Source of the DNA: Candidatus Epulonipiscium sp.
Lineage (GTDB): Bacteria; Bacillota; Clostridia; Lachnospirales; JAAYNZ01
DNA length: 49,778 nt
Reading direction: 5' to 3'
NCBI GenBank assembly: GCA_012524135.1
Contig: JAAYSE010000008.1
Coordinates: forward strand, 1 to 49,778
The notes under the pieces are model-generated. The model did not search any database. It saw only the letters and a list, made by a program, of their open reading frames with translations, and had not been told where the DNA came from. Shown here piece after piece: positions 19,701-27,947 of the stretch. The stretch's first letter is position 1, and each line of letters begins with the position of its first letter. Both the position numbers and the translations under genes were made by a program.

Positions 19701-20414
19701 ATGTTTAAAACAATTCTATTTGATTTAGATGGAACTTTATTACCTATGGAACTCGAAGAATTTGTACATGCTTATTTTCATGCATTAACTTCTTATTTAC
19801 ATGATCTTATTTCACCTAAAAAATTATTACATTATTTAGATCTTGCTACCAATGAGATGATTCAAAATAACGGCAAACAGACGAATGAAGAAGTATTCCA
19901 TTCTACATTTTTTAATTTATTAAACGAAGATCCCTCTGTATATATGGAACGTTTTGATCAATTTTATACGAAAGAATTTCCTAAAATACAATCAACCGTA
20001 GGCTTTTCTCCTATTATGAAAAAAAGTGTTCAAACCTTAAAAAATAAAGGCTATGAATTAGTAATTGCCACTAATCCGTTATTTCCTCGTTTGGCCATAG
20101 AACATCGAATTCATTGGGCAGGACTTCAACCAAAAGACTTTATTCACATTACTTCCTATGAAACATGTCATTTTTCTAAGCCGCATATCAATTTTTTTAA
20201 GGAAGTTTTAGAAAATATTCAACGTAATCCCCAAGATTGTTTAATGGTTGGAAATGATGTACAAGAAGATCTTGTGGCAAATCAAACAGGTATAAAAACT
20301 TTTTTAATTACTGATCATCTTATTCATCGATCCGAAGAAAAAATAACTACTAACTTTAAAGGAACTTATGAAGATTTTTATGATTTTGCAAAAAACTTAC
20401 CTGTTGTTATGTAA
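19701..20414 (+). CDS. HAD-superfamily hydrolase
   Basis: A 237-residue phosphatase-like protein. HAD motif I is FDLDGTLLP at the N-terminus, motif II is probably the Thr in ELVIATNP, motif III the Lys in HFSKPHINFF, and motif IV MVGNDVQEDLVA. A helical cap lies between motifs I and II (about residues 15-100), giving a C1-cap type. The substrate cannot be told. The ORF-track TTG lies next to AAGGAGG; the ATG five codons later has a usable 5-base spacer and starts MFKTILFDLDGT, the common family start. It is monocistronic and convergent with the peroxiredoxin gene. Confidence 0.88.
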   Translation: MFKTILFDLDGTLLPMELEEFVHAYFHALTSYLHDLISPKKLLHYLDLATNEMIQNNGKQTNEEVFHSTFFNLLNEDPSVYMERFDQFYTKEFPKIQSTVGFSPIMKKSVQTLKNKGYELVIATNPLFPRLAIEHRIHWAGLQPKDFIHITSYETCHFSKPHINFFKEVLENIQRNPQDCLMVGNDVQEDLVANQTGIKTFLITDHLIHRSEEKITTNFKGTYEDFYDFAKNLPVVM

Positions 20415-20447
20415 CTGATTCTTTCAATGTTTTATCAATAAAACTAC

Positions 20448-20529
20448 GCTTATATATAAGCACTGTATAAGTAAAAGAATATTACTTTCATTTACTTAAT
20501 ACTATAAGAAAGATATACTTATATATAAG
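20448..20529. repeat. Two copies of a CTTATATATAAG palindrome
   Basis: The gap between convergent HAD and peroxiredoxin genes holds GCTTATATATAAGC (a perfect 14-base palindrome) and, 70 bases later, ACTTATATATAAGC with the same 12-base core. No T-run follows, so neither is a clear terminator. Between them are further TTACTT/AAGTAA words. Confidence 0.6.
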
Positions 20530-20579
20530 CGAAAATCCAATAAAAATTATATCTCTTATTACTCTTTCATATAGTTGTT

Positions 20580-21239
20580 TTATTCTTTTTTACAAGGTAA
20601 AGATAAGGGTCTTGTACATAGATACCATTCTCTACAATGATATCCATCTTGATTTTTTAGACGTTCTTTTAACTCTGGATATGTGGAAGGTGGTGGAATA
20701 ATAGCCCACTGATCAGGAGTCCAGTTCGCAGGTGTTACTACATGTTCTCTATCCGATGTTTGAAGTGCATCAATCATACGTAAAATTTCTGGTATATTTC
20801 TTCCTGTTGTCTTGGGATAAGTTAAAATAGCTCGAATAACTTGTTTATCATCAATAATAACAACACTTCGAACAGGAGAGGTATCTCCAGATGCAGGTGA
20901 AATCATACCATATTTCTTAGCAATAGACATATTCACATCTGAAATAACTGGAAAAGGAACCTCTATGCCAGTCATTTGATAAATATTATAAATCCAAGCC
21001 AAATGGGAATATTGACTATCTACACTCAAACCTAGTAAGTACACATTTCTTTGTTGAAAATAAGGAAACATACGAGCAAAAGCAATAAATTCCGTAGTAC
21101 ACACCGGTGTAAAATCTCCCGGATGAGAAAAAAATACAATCCACTTTCCCTTCCAATCTGATAATTTCAAAGGACCCAATGTAGTCATAGCTTGAAAATC
21201 CGGCGCCTTATCTCCTATTTGTAATACCTTGTTTTCCAT
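20580..21239 (-). CDS. Peroxiredoxin, 2-Cys Prx6-like
   Basis: A 219-residue AhpC/TSA-family peroxidase that reduces H2O2 and organic peroxides. The peroxidatic Cys47 is in DFTPVCTTEF and the conserved Arg in SPVRSVVIID. The long C-terminal arm with NWTPDQWAIIPPP is the Prx6 mark. It carries two further cysteines, Cys202 and Cys208, in YHCREWYLCTR, matching the pair used by archaeal-type 2-Cys Prx6 enzymes, plus Cys216 near the end. It may therefore work with a resolving cysteine and thioredoxin rather than as a 1-Cys enzyme. AAAGGAGAGAATAG precedes the ATG. A TATAAT box lies about 40 bases upstream (21276-21281), but its -35 is poor. Confidence 0.93.
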   Translation of the reverse strand: MENKVLQIGDKAPDFQAMTTLGPLKLSDWKGKWIVFFSHPGDFTPVCTTEFIAFARMFPYFQQRNVYLLGLSVDSQYSHLAWIYNIYQMTGIEVPFPVISDVNMSIAKKYGMISPASGDTSPVRSVVIIDDKQVIRAILTYPKTTGRNIPEILRMIDALQTSDREHVVTPANWTPDQWAIIPPPSTYPELKERLKNQDGYHCREWYLCTRPLSLPCKKE

Positions 21240-21380
21240 TCTATTCTCTCCTTTTATATTAAAAATCTTATTGCTATTATATTCCCAATCACTACAATTA
21301 GTTCCTTCTACTTATTTTTTATCTTTATTCACATCAAAGTCTTCTAAAACTGAAGACGACGAGGACTGATTTGCATTTTA

Positions 21381-21395
21381 TTACAATTATTATTC
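21381..21395. promoter_or_regulatory. PerR-box-like 15-mer
   Basis: TTACAATTATTATTC matches the PerR consensus TTATAATTATTATAA at 12 of 15 positions, upstream of the peroxiredoxin gene. It is about 140 bases from the start codon, rather far from the likely promoter, and AT-rich DNA yields such matches by chance. Confidence 0.2.
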
Positions 21396-21424
21396 AGAAA
21401 TCAACAATTCTAAATAATACCTAC

Positions 21425-21457
21425 AAAAAACGCTAGGAAAATTCCCTAGCGTTTTTT
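21425..21457 (-). terminator. Intrinsic terminator of the kinase-floA-regulator operon
   Basis: A perfect 13-bp stem (AAAAAACGCTAGG and its complement) with T6 on the downstream side of the minus strand, 43 bases past the response-regulator stop. Its A/T flanks make it usable in both directions. Confidence 0.9.
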
Positions 21458-21499
21458 ATGATTTCTTATAGAACCTGTTTTAATTGTTACTAATAAAAA

Positions 21500-22237
21500 T
21501 TATCCTATGGTAAAGTAAAAACGATCTTCTAATATTTTTGCTTTTTCTTTCGTCAATAAAGCATCTTCCTTAATTCCTTCAAATTGAACTACATAAGTCC
21601 AGCGTCCGTAAGGATAAATTCTTTTAATTTTTTCAATTTGAATAATATACGATTTATGACTTCTTAAAAACAAATGAGGAGGTAATTTTTCTTCCAGCTC
21701 ACTTAACGTTTCCGTAGTACTAAAACGATCTTTTTTAGTAATAATAATAGTTGACCGTTTCTCTCTTTGAATCAAAATAATATCTCTTGGATGAATTACT
21801 GCCATTCCTTCTTTATTTCTTAGTAAAATATGTGGCAACACTTCTTTGGGAATAGAAGGAGATAAATCAAGCTTTAATATTTGCATTCTTTGCACGGTTT
21901 CTTGTAAACGTTTTAATTGAAACGGTTTAACAATATAATCAAATGCATAAAGTGCAAAAGCCTCTGGCATATATTCTTGATAAGCAGTAATAAAAACAAT
22001 CATACATTTAGGATCAATATCCGCAATGAGCTTTGCTGCATCAATTCCATTCATTTCTGGCATTTCTACATCCATAAAAACACCATCTGGCCTTACTTCT
22101 TCTACCAACTGAATCGCTTCTGTACCATTTTGTGCTTCCCCTACAATAGTAATTCCAGGAACCTTTAAAAGTGCCTTTTTTAAAATATAACGCATTTTTT
22201 CTTCATCATCTACAATGATTATCCGAAGCAAAATCAC
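21500..22237 (-). CDS. LytTR-family response regulator
   Basis: A 245-residue two-component regulator. The receiver domain (about 1-125) has the acidic pair VDDE, phospho-acceptor Asp56 in VFMDVEMPEMNG, a Thr in FITAY, and Lys in FDYIVKPF. The C-terminal LytTR DNA-binding domain (about 140-245) has FLRSHKSYIIQIEKIKRI, the usual LytTR core. The start is ambiguous: the GTG of the ORF track overlaps the upstream stop as GTGA but sits only 2 bases from AAAGGAG, while a TTG two codons later (22231) has an 8-base spacer. It is most likely the partner of the histidine kinase at the head of the same operon. Its target genes are unknown; its own operon is one possibility. Confidence 0.93.
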   Translation of the reverse strand: MILLRIIIVDDEEKMRYILKKALLKVPGITIVGEAQNGTEAIQLVEEVRPDGVFMDVEMPEMNGIDAAKLIADIDPKCMIVFITAYQEYMPEAFALYAFDYIVKPFQLKRLQETVQRMQILKLDLSPSIPKEVLPHILLRNKEGMAVIHPRDIILIQREKRSTIIITKKDRFSTTETLSELEEKLPPHLFLRSHKSYIIQIEKIKRIYPYGRWTYVVQFEGIKEDALLTKEKAKILEDRFYFTIG

Positions 22238-22512
22238 CTCTCCTTTCGAAGGGCTAACGGTTTTTTAAATAATAATTCTTGAAGAAGAAAAGCTCTTTTA
22301 AGATCTTTTTTACTCACCATTGTATTTAATTTCGGCAATGATTCCTTCTTATCTACTTGTTGATGACTGAGTGAAGTATGGTCTATCTTTGCTCTCGATT
22401 TATTTTTCTCTAAATTTTGAATACGTGAATTTTGTTTAGACTGATGAACAGATTTTATTTTTTTCTTTTTTTTATTTTTAATACTATTATTACTTTCTTG
22501 CATATTTTTCAT
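22234..22512 (-). CDS. Small lysine-rich protein of the floA operon, unknown function
   Basis: A 92-residue, very basic protein. The first about 70 residues are low-complexity and polar, including a run of lysines (KNKKKKKIKS) and many Gln, Ser and Asn, probably disordered. The C-terminal about 25 residues (SKKDLKRAFLLQELLFKKP) look like an amphipathic helix ending in a basic ALRKER tail and are the likeliest functional part. There is no membrane segment, signal or cysteine. AAAGGAGGATAAAG is a strong ribosome site; it lies 14 bases after floA and overlaps the response regulator by a GTGA junction, so it is a real, translated gene. I do not recognise its family. Confidence 0.75.
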   Translation of the reverse strand: MKNMQESNNSIKNKKKKKIKSVHQSKQNSRIQNLEKNKSRAKIDHTSLSHQQVDKKESLPKLNTMVSKKDLKRAFLLQELLFKKPLALRKER

Positions 22513-22526
22513 TCTTTATCCTCCTT

Positions 22527-23510
22527 TTATTGGTTAGAGGAAATATCTTCAATACCTATATTTTCACGCATTTTTGTATCCGCTTTAATATTTTCTAATT
22601 GATAAAAATCTAGAACACCTAATTTTCCTTCTCTTAAAGCAACTGCAATAGCTTGTGGAACTTGCGCTTCAGCTTCTACTACTTTAGCTCTCATTTCTTG
22701 TACTTTAGCTTTCATTTCTTGTTCCGTAGCAATCGCAATCGCTCTTCGTTCTTCTGCTTTCGCTTGAGCAATTTGTTTATCCGCTTCTGCCTGTTCAATT
22801 TGTAATTGAGCTCCAATATTTCTACCTACATCTACATCCGCAATGTCAATAGATAAAATTTCAAATGCTGTACCGGAATCCAATCCCTTGCTTAATACTC
22901 GTTCAGAAATCAGATCTGGATTTTCTAATACTTCTTTATGCGTTACAGAACTACCAATAGTTGTTACAATTCCCTCTCCAACACGTGCTAAAACTGTTTC
23001 TTCTCCTGCTCCACCCACTAATCGACTAAGGTTTGCTCGAACCGTCACTCTAGCAATCGCCTTGACCTCAATCCCATTTTTAGCCATTGCTGCTACTAAA
23101 GGGGTTTCAATAATCTTTGGTTTAACACTCATTCGTACTGCATCTAATACATTTCTACCAGCTAAATCGATAGCTGCTGCACGTTCAAAACTTAATTGTA
23201 AGTCTGCTCGATGGGCTGCAATTAAAGCATCAACTACATTATCCACATGTCCACCTGCTAATAAATGTGATTCTAGTTGATTAATGCTTACATTTAAACC
23301 TGCTTTAGACGCTTTAATCAATGGTTGCACAATACGTGCAGGACGTACTCTTCGTAAACGCATCCCCACTAATGTAAAAATACTCACTCGAACACCTGCT
23401 GCTAATGCAGAAATCCATAATCCTACAGGAACAAAACTAAAAAGCAACGCTAGAATAAATACAACAATCCCAATTAAAATCAAACTCATTGTTTCTGCCA
23501 TGATTGCCAT
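22527..23510 (-). CDS. floA: Flotillin-like protein FloA
   Basis: A 327-residue bacterial flotillin that organises functional membrane microdomains. One hydrophobic N-terminal hairpin ([31 protein letters not shown]) anchors it on the inner face of the membrane, followed by a PHB/SPFH-type domain with [36 protein letters not shown] and [21 protein letters not shown], then a coiled-coil rich in Ala, Glu and Lys (about 235-290, [20 protein letters not shown]). Length and layout match B. subtilis FloA (YqfA). The ORF-track GTG overlaps the ribosome site; the ATG (MAIMAETM) has AAAGGAG with an 8-base spacer. It is next to nfeD, its usual partner. Confidence 0.96.
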   Translation of the reverse strand: MAIMAETMSLILIGIVVFILALLFSFVPVGLWISALAAGVRVSIFTLVGMRLRRVRPARIVQPLIKASKAGLNVSINQLESHLLAGGHVDNVVDALIAAHRADLQLSFERAAAIDLAGRNVLDAVRMSVKPKIIETPLVAAMAKNGIEVKAIARVTVRANLSRLVGGAGEETVLARVGEGIVTTIGSSVTHKEVLENPDLISERVLSKGLDSGTAFEILSIDIADVDVGRNIGAQLQIEQAEADKQIAQAKAEERRAIAIATEQEMKAKVQEMRAKVVEAEAQVPQAIAVALREGKLGVLDFYQLENIKADTKMRENIGIEDISSNQ

Positions 23511-23623
23511 TATAAACACTCCTTTTATAGTATTTAATAAATTGCTTAAATAAAATTTTTATTATTATTTATTCTAATATAAAAATTATATGGTATTCAT
23601 ACTTTATTGTTTTTTTAATTATA

Positions 23624-24136
23624 CTAATTTTCTCGTATCTTCTTGACTTGATTTTCTTGCTGATGGTTGTCTTGAAAAAGTTCTACTACTATTTTATTTT
23701 CAGAAACGCTAACAACAATCACTTTTTGATTCGTAGGAATAAAAGAACCATTTGACAAAACATCTAAACGAACTCCATTAAAATCTACACTACCTGACGG
23801 TCTAAGAGGAGTTACTGTCCTACCTACTTTCCCAATAAAATATTCTATATCATTATATTCTGGTTTTTCTTTTTGAAGTGTATCTCGTAAAATCAAAGAA
23901 TGATAAAATTGCTTTTGTGTTGCCCAACGAATAATAATAGAAAAAATAACGGTCAAAAAAATTGCGATGATTAAAAACATCAAAATTCCTTGTAATACAG
24001 TTTGTGCTGTCAAAACTATACCAATGATAATGGATACCACTCCTAAGGTACCAAAAATTCCAAATCCAGGTATAAAAATTTCAACAGTTAACAAAAAAAT
24101 TCCTACAATTAATAATCCAATAACTAAATAATTCAT
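23624..24136 (-). CDS. NfeD-like membrane protein
   Basis: A 170-residue short-form NfeD protein (NfeD1b type, without the ClpP-like protease domain). The N-terminus holds three or four membrane segments with the conserved VEIFIPGFGIFGTLGVVSIIIG, and residues from about 105 onward form the OB-fold domain with GKVGRTVTPLRPSGSVDFNGVRLDV. Such proteins pair genetically with flotillins (YqeZ-YqfA in Bacillus) and are thought to aid microdomain function. It lies between the kinase and floA, 98 bases from the kinase; a modest TTGTAA-17-TACGAT promoter could start there. AAAGGAGTGTAAAA precedes the ATG. Confidence 0.92.
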   Translation of the reverse strand: MNYLVIGLLIVGIFLLTVEIFIPGFGIFGTLGVVSIIIGIVLTAQTVLQGILMFLIIAIFLTVIFSIIIRWATQKQFYHSLILRDTLQKEKPEYNDIEYFIGKVGRTVTPLRPSGSVDFNGVRLDVLSNGSFIPTNQKVIVVSVSENKIVVELFQDNHQQENQVKKIREN

Positions 24137-24234
24137 TTTTACACTCCTTTCTTATATAGAATATGTTATCTCTATCGTATCTTAAAAGTCGTGATTTTAC
24201 AAGGGTTTTGGTCTATCTTATACAAATTCCTGTT

Positions 24235-25113
24235 TCAATTGTCACCCTCACCTTGTTTAGGAATTTGTATATGGACAACGGTCATACCTTCATGTTCTTT
24301 TACATGAATAGTACCATGATATTGGTCTATAATTTTTTTTACAATATATAACCCCATTCCTCGTCCTTCTTTTTGTTTTGTTGTATACCCTGCTTTAAAC
24401 CATTTTTCCCAAGCACTATAATCTGGTGAAACTCCTGTATTACTAACCATAAATTCAAAATTAGTAAGAGTTTCTTTAATATGAACAATTAATTTTTTAT
24501 CTCCCTTTCCCCATGTCGCCGCCTCTAGGCCATTATCTATTAAATTTCCTAAACACCTACATATTTCCCAAGCTGGAACTGTAAGATCCTGTAAACTAGA
24601 TTGAATCATCGTTTGATAATGCACTTCTTTTTTTTGAGCATCATAAGATTTGGCTTGCAATAATGCATTAATAGCCGGATGAACTGTTTTAATATTTTTA
24701 CTTAGGTTTCCAATGTCTCCATATAAAGTATGAAGATACGAAGCTACTTCCTCATATTCTTTCATTTCTACAAGACTATATAATATTTGAAGATGGTTTA
24801 AAAAATCATGACGCTGTGAACGTAAATCTCTATTTAAAAGATTAATATTATAATATGCTTCTTTATACATATTCGATTGTTCCCACCACCACAAAAACTC
24901 CTTAAAATCCTTCCAAGTAATATAACTATTATATAGTATGATAATAATAAGAAATATTAATAAAAAATCTGGTTTATTAAATACATTTTGTTGAATATAA
25001 CCTAAATGAAGTAATATGCGATTGATTAAAAGAAGGACAATAGCTATCCATTGAACCATATGAAGTAAAAATAAGATCTTTTGAATTTTGGAAATAGAAA
25101 TTTCTTTTTTCAT
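24235..25113 (-). CDS. Sensor histidine kinase, GHKL/Spo0B-type
   Basis: A 292-residue membrane kinase. Two hydrophobic segments (about 16-38 and 49-66) leave almost no extracellular sensor, so it may sense the membrane itself or a membrane partner. The phospho-acceptor is His102 in QRHDFLNHLQILY, a Spo0B/AgrC-like H box. The ATPase domain has the N box GNLIDNGLEAA and the G box EGRGMGLYIVKKI. It heads the operon that continues with nfeD, floA, a small basic protein and a LytTR regulator, so the regulator is its probable partner. AAAGGAGAGACCAT precedes the ATG. Confidence 0.93.
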   Translation of the reverse strand: MKKEISISKIQKILFLLHMVQWIAIVLLLINRILLHLGYIQQNVFNKPDFLLIFLIIIILYNSYITWKDFKEFLWWWEQSNMYKEAYYNINLLNRDLRSQRHDFLNHLQILYSLVEMKEYEEVASYLHTLYGDIGNLSKNIKTVHPAINALLQAKSYDAQKKEVHYQTMIQSSLQDLTVPAWEICRCLGNLIDNGLEAATWGKGDKKLIVHIKETLTNFEFMVSNTGVSPDYSAWEKWFKAGYTTKQKEGRGMGLYIVKKIIDQYHGTIHVKEHEGMTVVHIQIPKQGEGDN

Positions 25114-25215
25114 ATGGTCTCTCCTTTACTAAATATTTATTATCTATATTAATATTCATTTTTATCATGAAAATAATTCTGTATTATGAACTATAAAATA
25201 TAGAAGTACAATTTA

Positions 25216-25241
25216 TATACTAACCCTTTCTTAGTATACTA
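25216..25241 (-). promoter_or_regulatory. TAGTATA direct repeats upstream of the kinase operon
   Basis: On the minus strand TAGTATA occurs twice, 19 bases apart, about 100-125 bases before the kinase start. LytTR regulators bind direct repeats of about 9 bases spaced near two helical turns, so this could be an autoregulatory site. AT-rich sequence makes the call weak. Confidence 0.25.
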
Positions 25242-25281
25242 TAAATGGAAAATAAGTGCTATATTTTTCACAAGGTTTGTA

Positions 25282-25320
25282 AAAGAAAAAGGTTCCATCT
25301 CGCTTTCATAAGATGAAACC
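25282..25320 (-). terminator. Terminator-like hairpin upstream of the kinase operon
   Basis: On the minus strand GGTTTCATCT pairs with AGATGGAACC (one mismatch), followed by TTTTTCTTTT. There is no gene on this strand just upstream, since the next gene is divergent. It may be a leader attenuator or may stop antisense transcription. Confidence 0.5.
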
Positions 25321-25406
25321 ATCTATAAAATTTTAAACAAAGCATAGGACAAGTTAAAAATGAATATATTGTCTACAGGCACATAATTACTGAAAGAGGG
25401 GGTTCT

Positions 25407-26948
25407 ATGACCAAACATTCTCTTATTGGAGGCGCTATCATCTTAACAATTGCTAGTTTTATTACTCGGATTTTAGGTTTTATATATCGAATTTATATGT
25501 CTCGTTTAATTGGTGCAGAAGGAATGGGTTTATTTCAACTCATTTTCCCTATTTATATGCTTGGATATACTCTTTCTTCTTCAGGTATTTCTGTAGCTGT
25601 TTCTAAATTAGTAGCGGAAGAAAATGCGAAAAGAAATCCTGCAAATGCTCGAAAAATTTTACGTCTTTCATTATTAGTAGCTGTAGGCATTGCTTGGATT
25701 TTTATGATGATCGTACTATTAAAAGCACAACAAATTTCCACCTATATTCTAAAAGATACACGAACAACTTTAGCCTTAGGAATCCTAGGATTATCTGTTC
25801 CTTTTATGGCTGCTGCTTCCATGTTAAAAGGATATTTTTATGGTCTGCAAGAAATGGATAAACCAGCAGTCGCTCAAGTATTTGAACAACTCATGCGTAT
25901 GATCACTATTTATTTAATTGCTGACTGGTTTATTCCTAAAGGCATCACCTACGCTTGCGCTATGGCTGCAATAGGAATGACAGTAGGAGAATTTATTTCT
26001 TTTAGCTATACTTATATATGTTACAAGCAATACCAAAAAAAACAAGATTCATTTAAACAAAAATTTTCATCCTTAACAACCAAAAAAGGATTATACGCTA
26101 TTCTTGCTATTGCCATGCCCATCACTTTAAATCGAGGATTTTCATCTATCCTACAAAGTATTGAAACCATCATGCTTCCTACTAGACTACAATTATTTGG
26201 TTATTCCTATGCAGAAACAATTGGTTTATATGGACAATTTTCTGGTATGGCAATGCCACTGATTTTTTTCCCTTCTATTTTAACTACTTCACTAGCTATG
26301 ACTTTAATTCCTACAATTTCTGAAGCGAAAGCAATTAAAAATACTCGTCAAATCCAATATTCAACATCAAAATCTTTACAAATTGCATCTCTTATTGGAA
26401 TGGGTGCAGCTTGTTTATTCATTCTTTTTTCTCACTCCTTAGGAAAACTTATTTATCGTCAAGAAGAAGTAGGAACTATCTTATATTCACTTTCTTGGCT
26501 ATGCCCTTTTTTATATTTTCAACAAACTTTATCCGGTGTATTAAACGGATTAGGTGAACAAATAGCTAGCTTTCGTCATACTATATCAGGAGCACTTCTT
26601 CGAATGACGATGATTTATTTTATTGTTCCTTTGCTAGGATTACAAGGATTAATTTGGTCTTTACTGGTTAGTACCATTTGGGTAACTGGCTTGCATTTAA
26701 AAAGAGTACTACAAAAAACTCATCTAACTTTTGATCTTAGTAATTGGATTTTAAAACCTATCCTAGCATCTATTGGTGCAGCATTCATCACTCAACCCAT
26801 TCAAAAACATTTTATTATGCTACATTTCCCTTTTGAATTCAGTATTATTTTATCCATTGCATTCTTAGGTATTATTTATCTTCTTATGATCATTGCATTA
26901 GGTTGTTTTTCTAAAGAAGATATAAATAAGATAAGAAAAAATTTATAA
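25407..26948 (+). CDS. spoVB: SpoVB-family polysaccharide/lipid II flippase
   Basis: A 513-residue membrane protein of the MOP superfamily with about 14 hydrophobic segments. The N-terminus (ASFITRILGFIYRIYMSRLI, then GAEGMGLFQLIFPIYMLGY) is the typical SpoVB/YkvU opening. SpoVB acts in cortex peptidoglycan synthesis of endospores, probably by moving lipid-linked precursors across the membrane, so this gene is the best local hint of sporulation. Vegetative MurJ-type flippases and capsule exporters are related, but the opening motif favours SpoVB. GAGGGGGTTCT precedes the ATG. It ends 3 bases from the convergent metA stop, with no terminator visible between them. Confidence 0.88.
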   Translation: MTKHSLIGGAIILTIASFITRILGFIYRIYMSRLIGAEGMGLFQLIFPIYMLGYTLSSSGISVAVSKLVAEENAKRNPANARKILRLSLLVAVGIAWIFMMIVLLKAQQISTYILKDTRTTLALGILGLSVPFMAAASMLKGYFYGLQEMDKPAVAQVFEQLMRMITIYLIADWFIPKGITYACAMAAIGMTVGEFISFSYTYICYKQYQKKQDSFKQKFSSLTTKKGLYAILAIAMPITLNRGFSSILQSIETIMLPTRLQLFGYSYAETIGLYGQFSGMAMPLIFFPSILTTSLAMTLIPTISEAKAIKNTRQIQYSTSKSLQIASLIGMGAACLFILFSHSLGKLIYRQEEVGTILYSLSWLCPFLYFQQTLSGVLNGLGEQIASFRHTISGALLRMTMIYFIVPLLGLQGLIWSLLVSTIWVTGLHLKRVLQKTHLTFDLSNWILKPILASIGAAFITQPIQKHFIMLHFPFEFSIILSIAFLGIIYLLMIIALGCFSKEDINKIRKNL

Positions 26949-26951
26949 CTC

Positions 26952-27866
26952 TTATTTTTGATATAAATTATACGGTGTTTCTTGATATACATAATAGTTG
27001 AGCCAATTAGAAAATAATAAATTAGCATGTCCTCGCCATCTAACTAAAGGATATTTTGTAGGATCATCTTGTGGAAAATAATATTGGGGTACTTGAATAT
27101 CCAATCCTTTTTCAAGATCTCGTAAATATTCTTCCTTTAAAGTTAATGGATCATATTCCGAATGCCCTGTAATAAAAATTTGTTTTTTATCTTTAGAAAT
27201 AACCAAATAAACTCCTGCTTCTTTTGAAGTAGATAAAATCTCTAATTCAGATATTTTTTCTATATCCTCTTCTCGGACTTCTGTATGACGAGACTGTGGT
27301 ACATAAAAAACATCATCAAAACCTCGGAGAAGTTGTTCCTGAGGTTTTTTTAATATATGTGGAAAAACTCCAAACATTTTTTGTGGCAACGGATATTTGG
27401 GTACACCATAGTGATAATATAATCCCGCTTGCGCTCCCCAACAGATATGCAAAGTAGATGTTACATGAAATTTGGACCATTCCATAATTTGCTTTAACTC
27501 ATCCCAATAAGTTACATCATCAAAATGCAAATGCTCAATCGGAGCTCCTGTAATAATCATACCATCAAATTTTTCATGTTTGATATCATCAAACGTTTTA
27601 TAAAATGTCAACAAATAATCTTTAGATGTATTTTTACTATTATGAGTTTTGGTATGAAGTAAAGTAATTTCTATTTGTAAAGCTGTATTACCTAATAATC
27701 TTAAAAGCTGCGTTTCTGTTATTTGTTTTAAAGGCATTAAATTTAAAATTACAATTTTTAATTCACGAATATCTTGACGAATAGCTCGATTTTCATCCAT
27801 AATGAAAATATTTTCTTTTTTTAAAATCTCTGCTGCTGGTAATTGATCTGGTATTTTAATAGGCAT
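26952..27866 (-). CDS. metA: Homoserine O-acetyltransferase, MetA family
   Basis: Acylates L-homoserine in methionine synthesis. At 304 residues from the ATG preceded by AAAGGTGAATAAA, it has the MetA (homoserine transsuccinylase) fold: LNLMPLK near the N-terminus, catalytic Cys142 in [10 protein letters not shown], His235 and Glu237 in FITGHSEYD, and [20 protein letters not shown] near the end. Residue 111 is Glu (ITGAPIE). In this family Glu111 goes with acetyl-CoA use and Gly111 with succinyl-CoA, so I call it an acetyltransferase despite the MetA name. The ORF-track GTG overlaps the ribosome site. No SAM riboswitch is visible upstream. Confidence 0.95.
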   Translation of the reverse strand: MPIKIPDQLPAAEILKKENIFIMDENRAIRQDIRELKIVILNLMPLKQITETQLLRLLGNTALQIEITLLHTKTHNSKNTSKDYLLTFYKTFDDIKHEKFDGMIITGAPIEHLHFDDVTYWDELKQIMEWSKFHVTSTLHICWGAQAGLYYHYGVPKYPLPQKMFGVFPHILKKPQEQLLRGFDDVFYVPQSRHTEVREEDIEKISELEILSTSKEAGVYLVISKDKKQIFITGHSEYDPLTLKEEYLRDLEKGLDIQVPQYYFPQDDPTKYPLVRWRGHANLLFSNWLNYYVYQETPYNLYQK

Positions 27867-27947
27867 TTTATTCACCTTTTCTTTATTTATTTATTTTTAT
27901 TTATTTTAAACTCTTTTGTTATATACATAACTATTTACAATTCTTTT

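Noticed and set aside
22843-23280. 145-residue plus-strand ORF opposite floA
   Set aside because: It is fully antisense to a strongly conserved gene, has no ribosome site, and comes from the low stop-codon density opposite Ala/Glu-rich coding sequence.
24180-24240. Sigma-W-type promoter (TGAAAC) before nfeD-floA, as in Bacillus
   Set aside because: TGAAAC is present at the end of the kinase gene on the minus strand, but no CGTA-type -10 lies at the required spacing.
25330-25400. Sporulation (sigma-E or sigma-K) promoter before spoVB
   Set aside because: CATAGGAC and CATAATTAC resemble parts of sporulation -10 boxes, but neither has the right partner at correct spacing.
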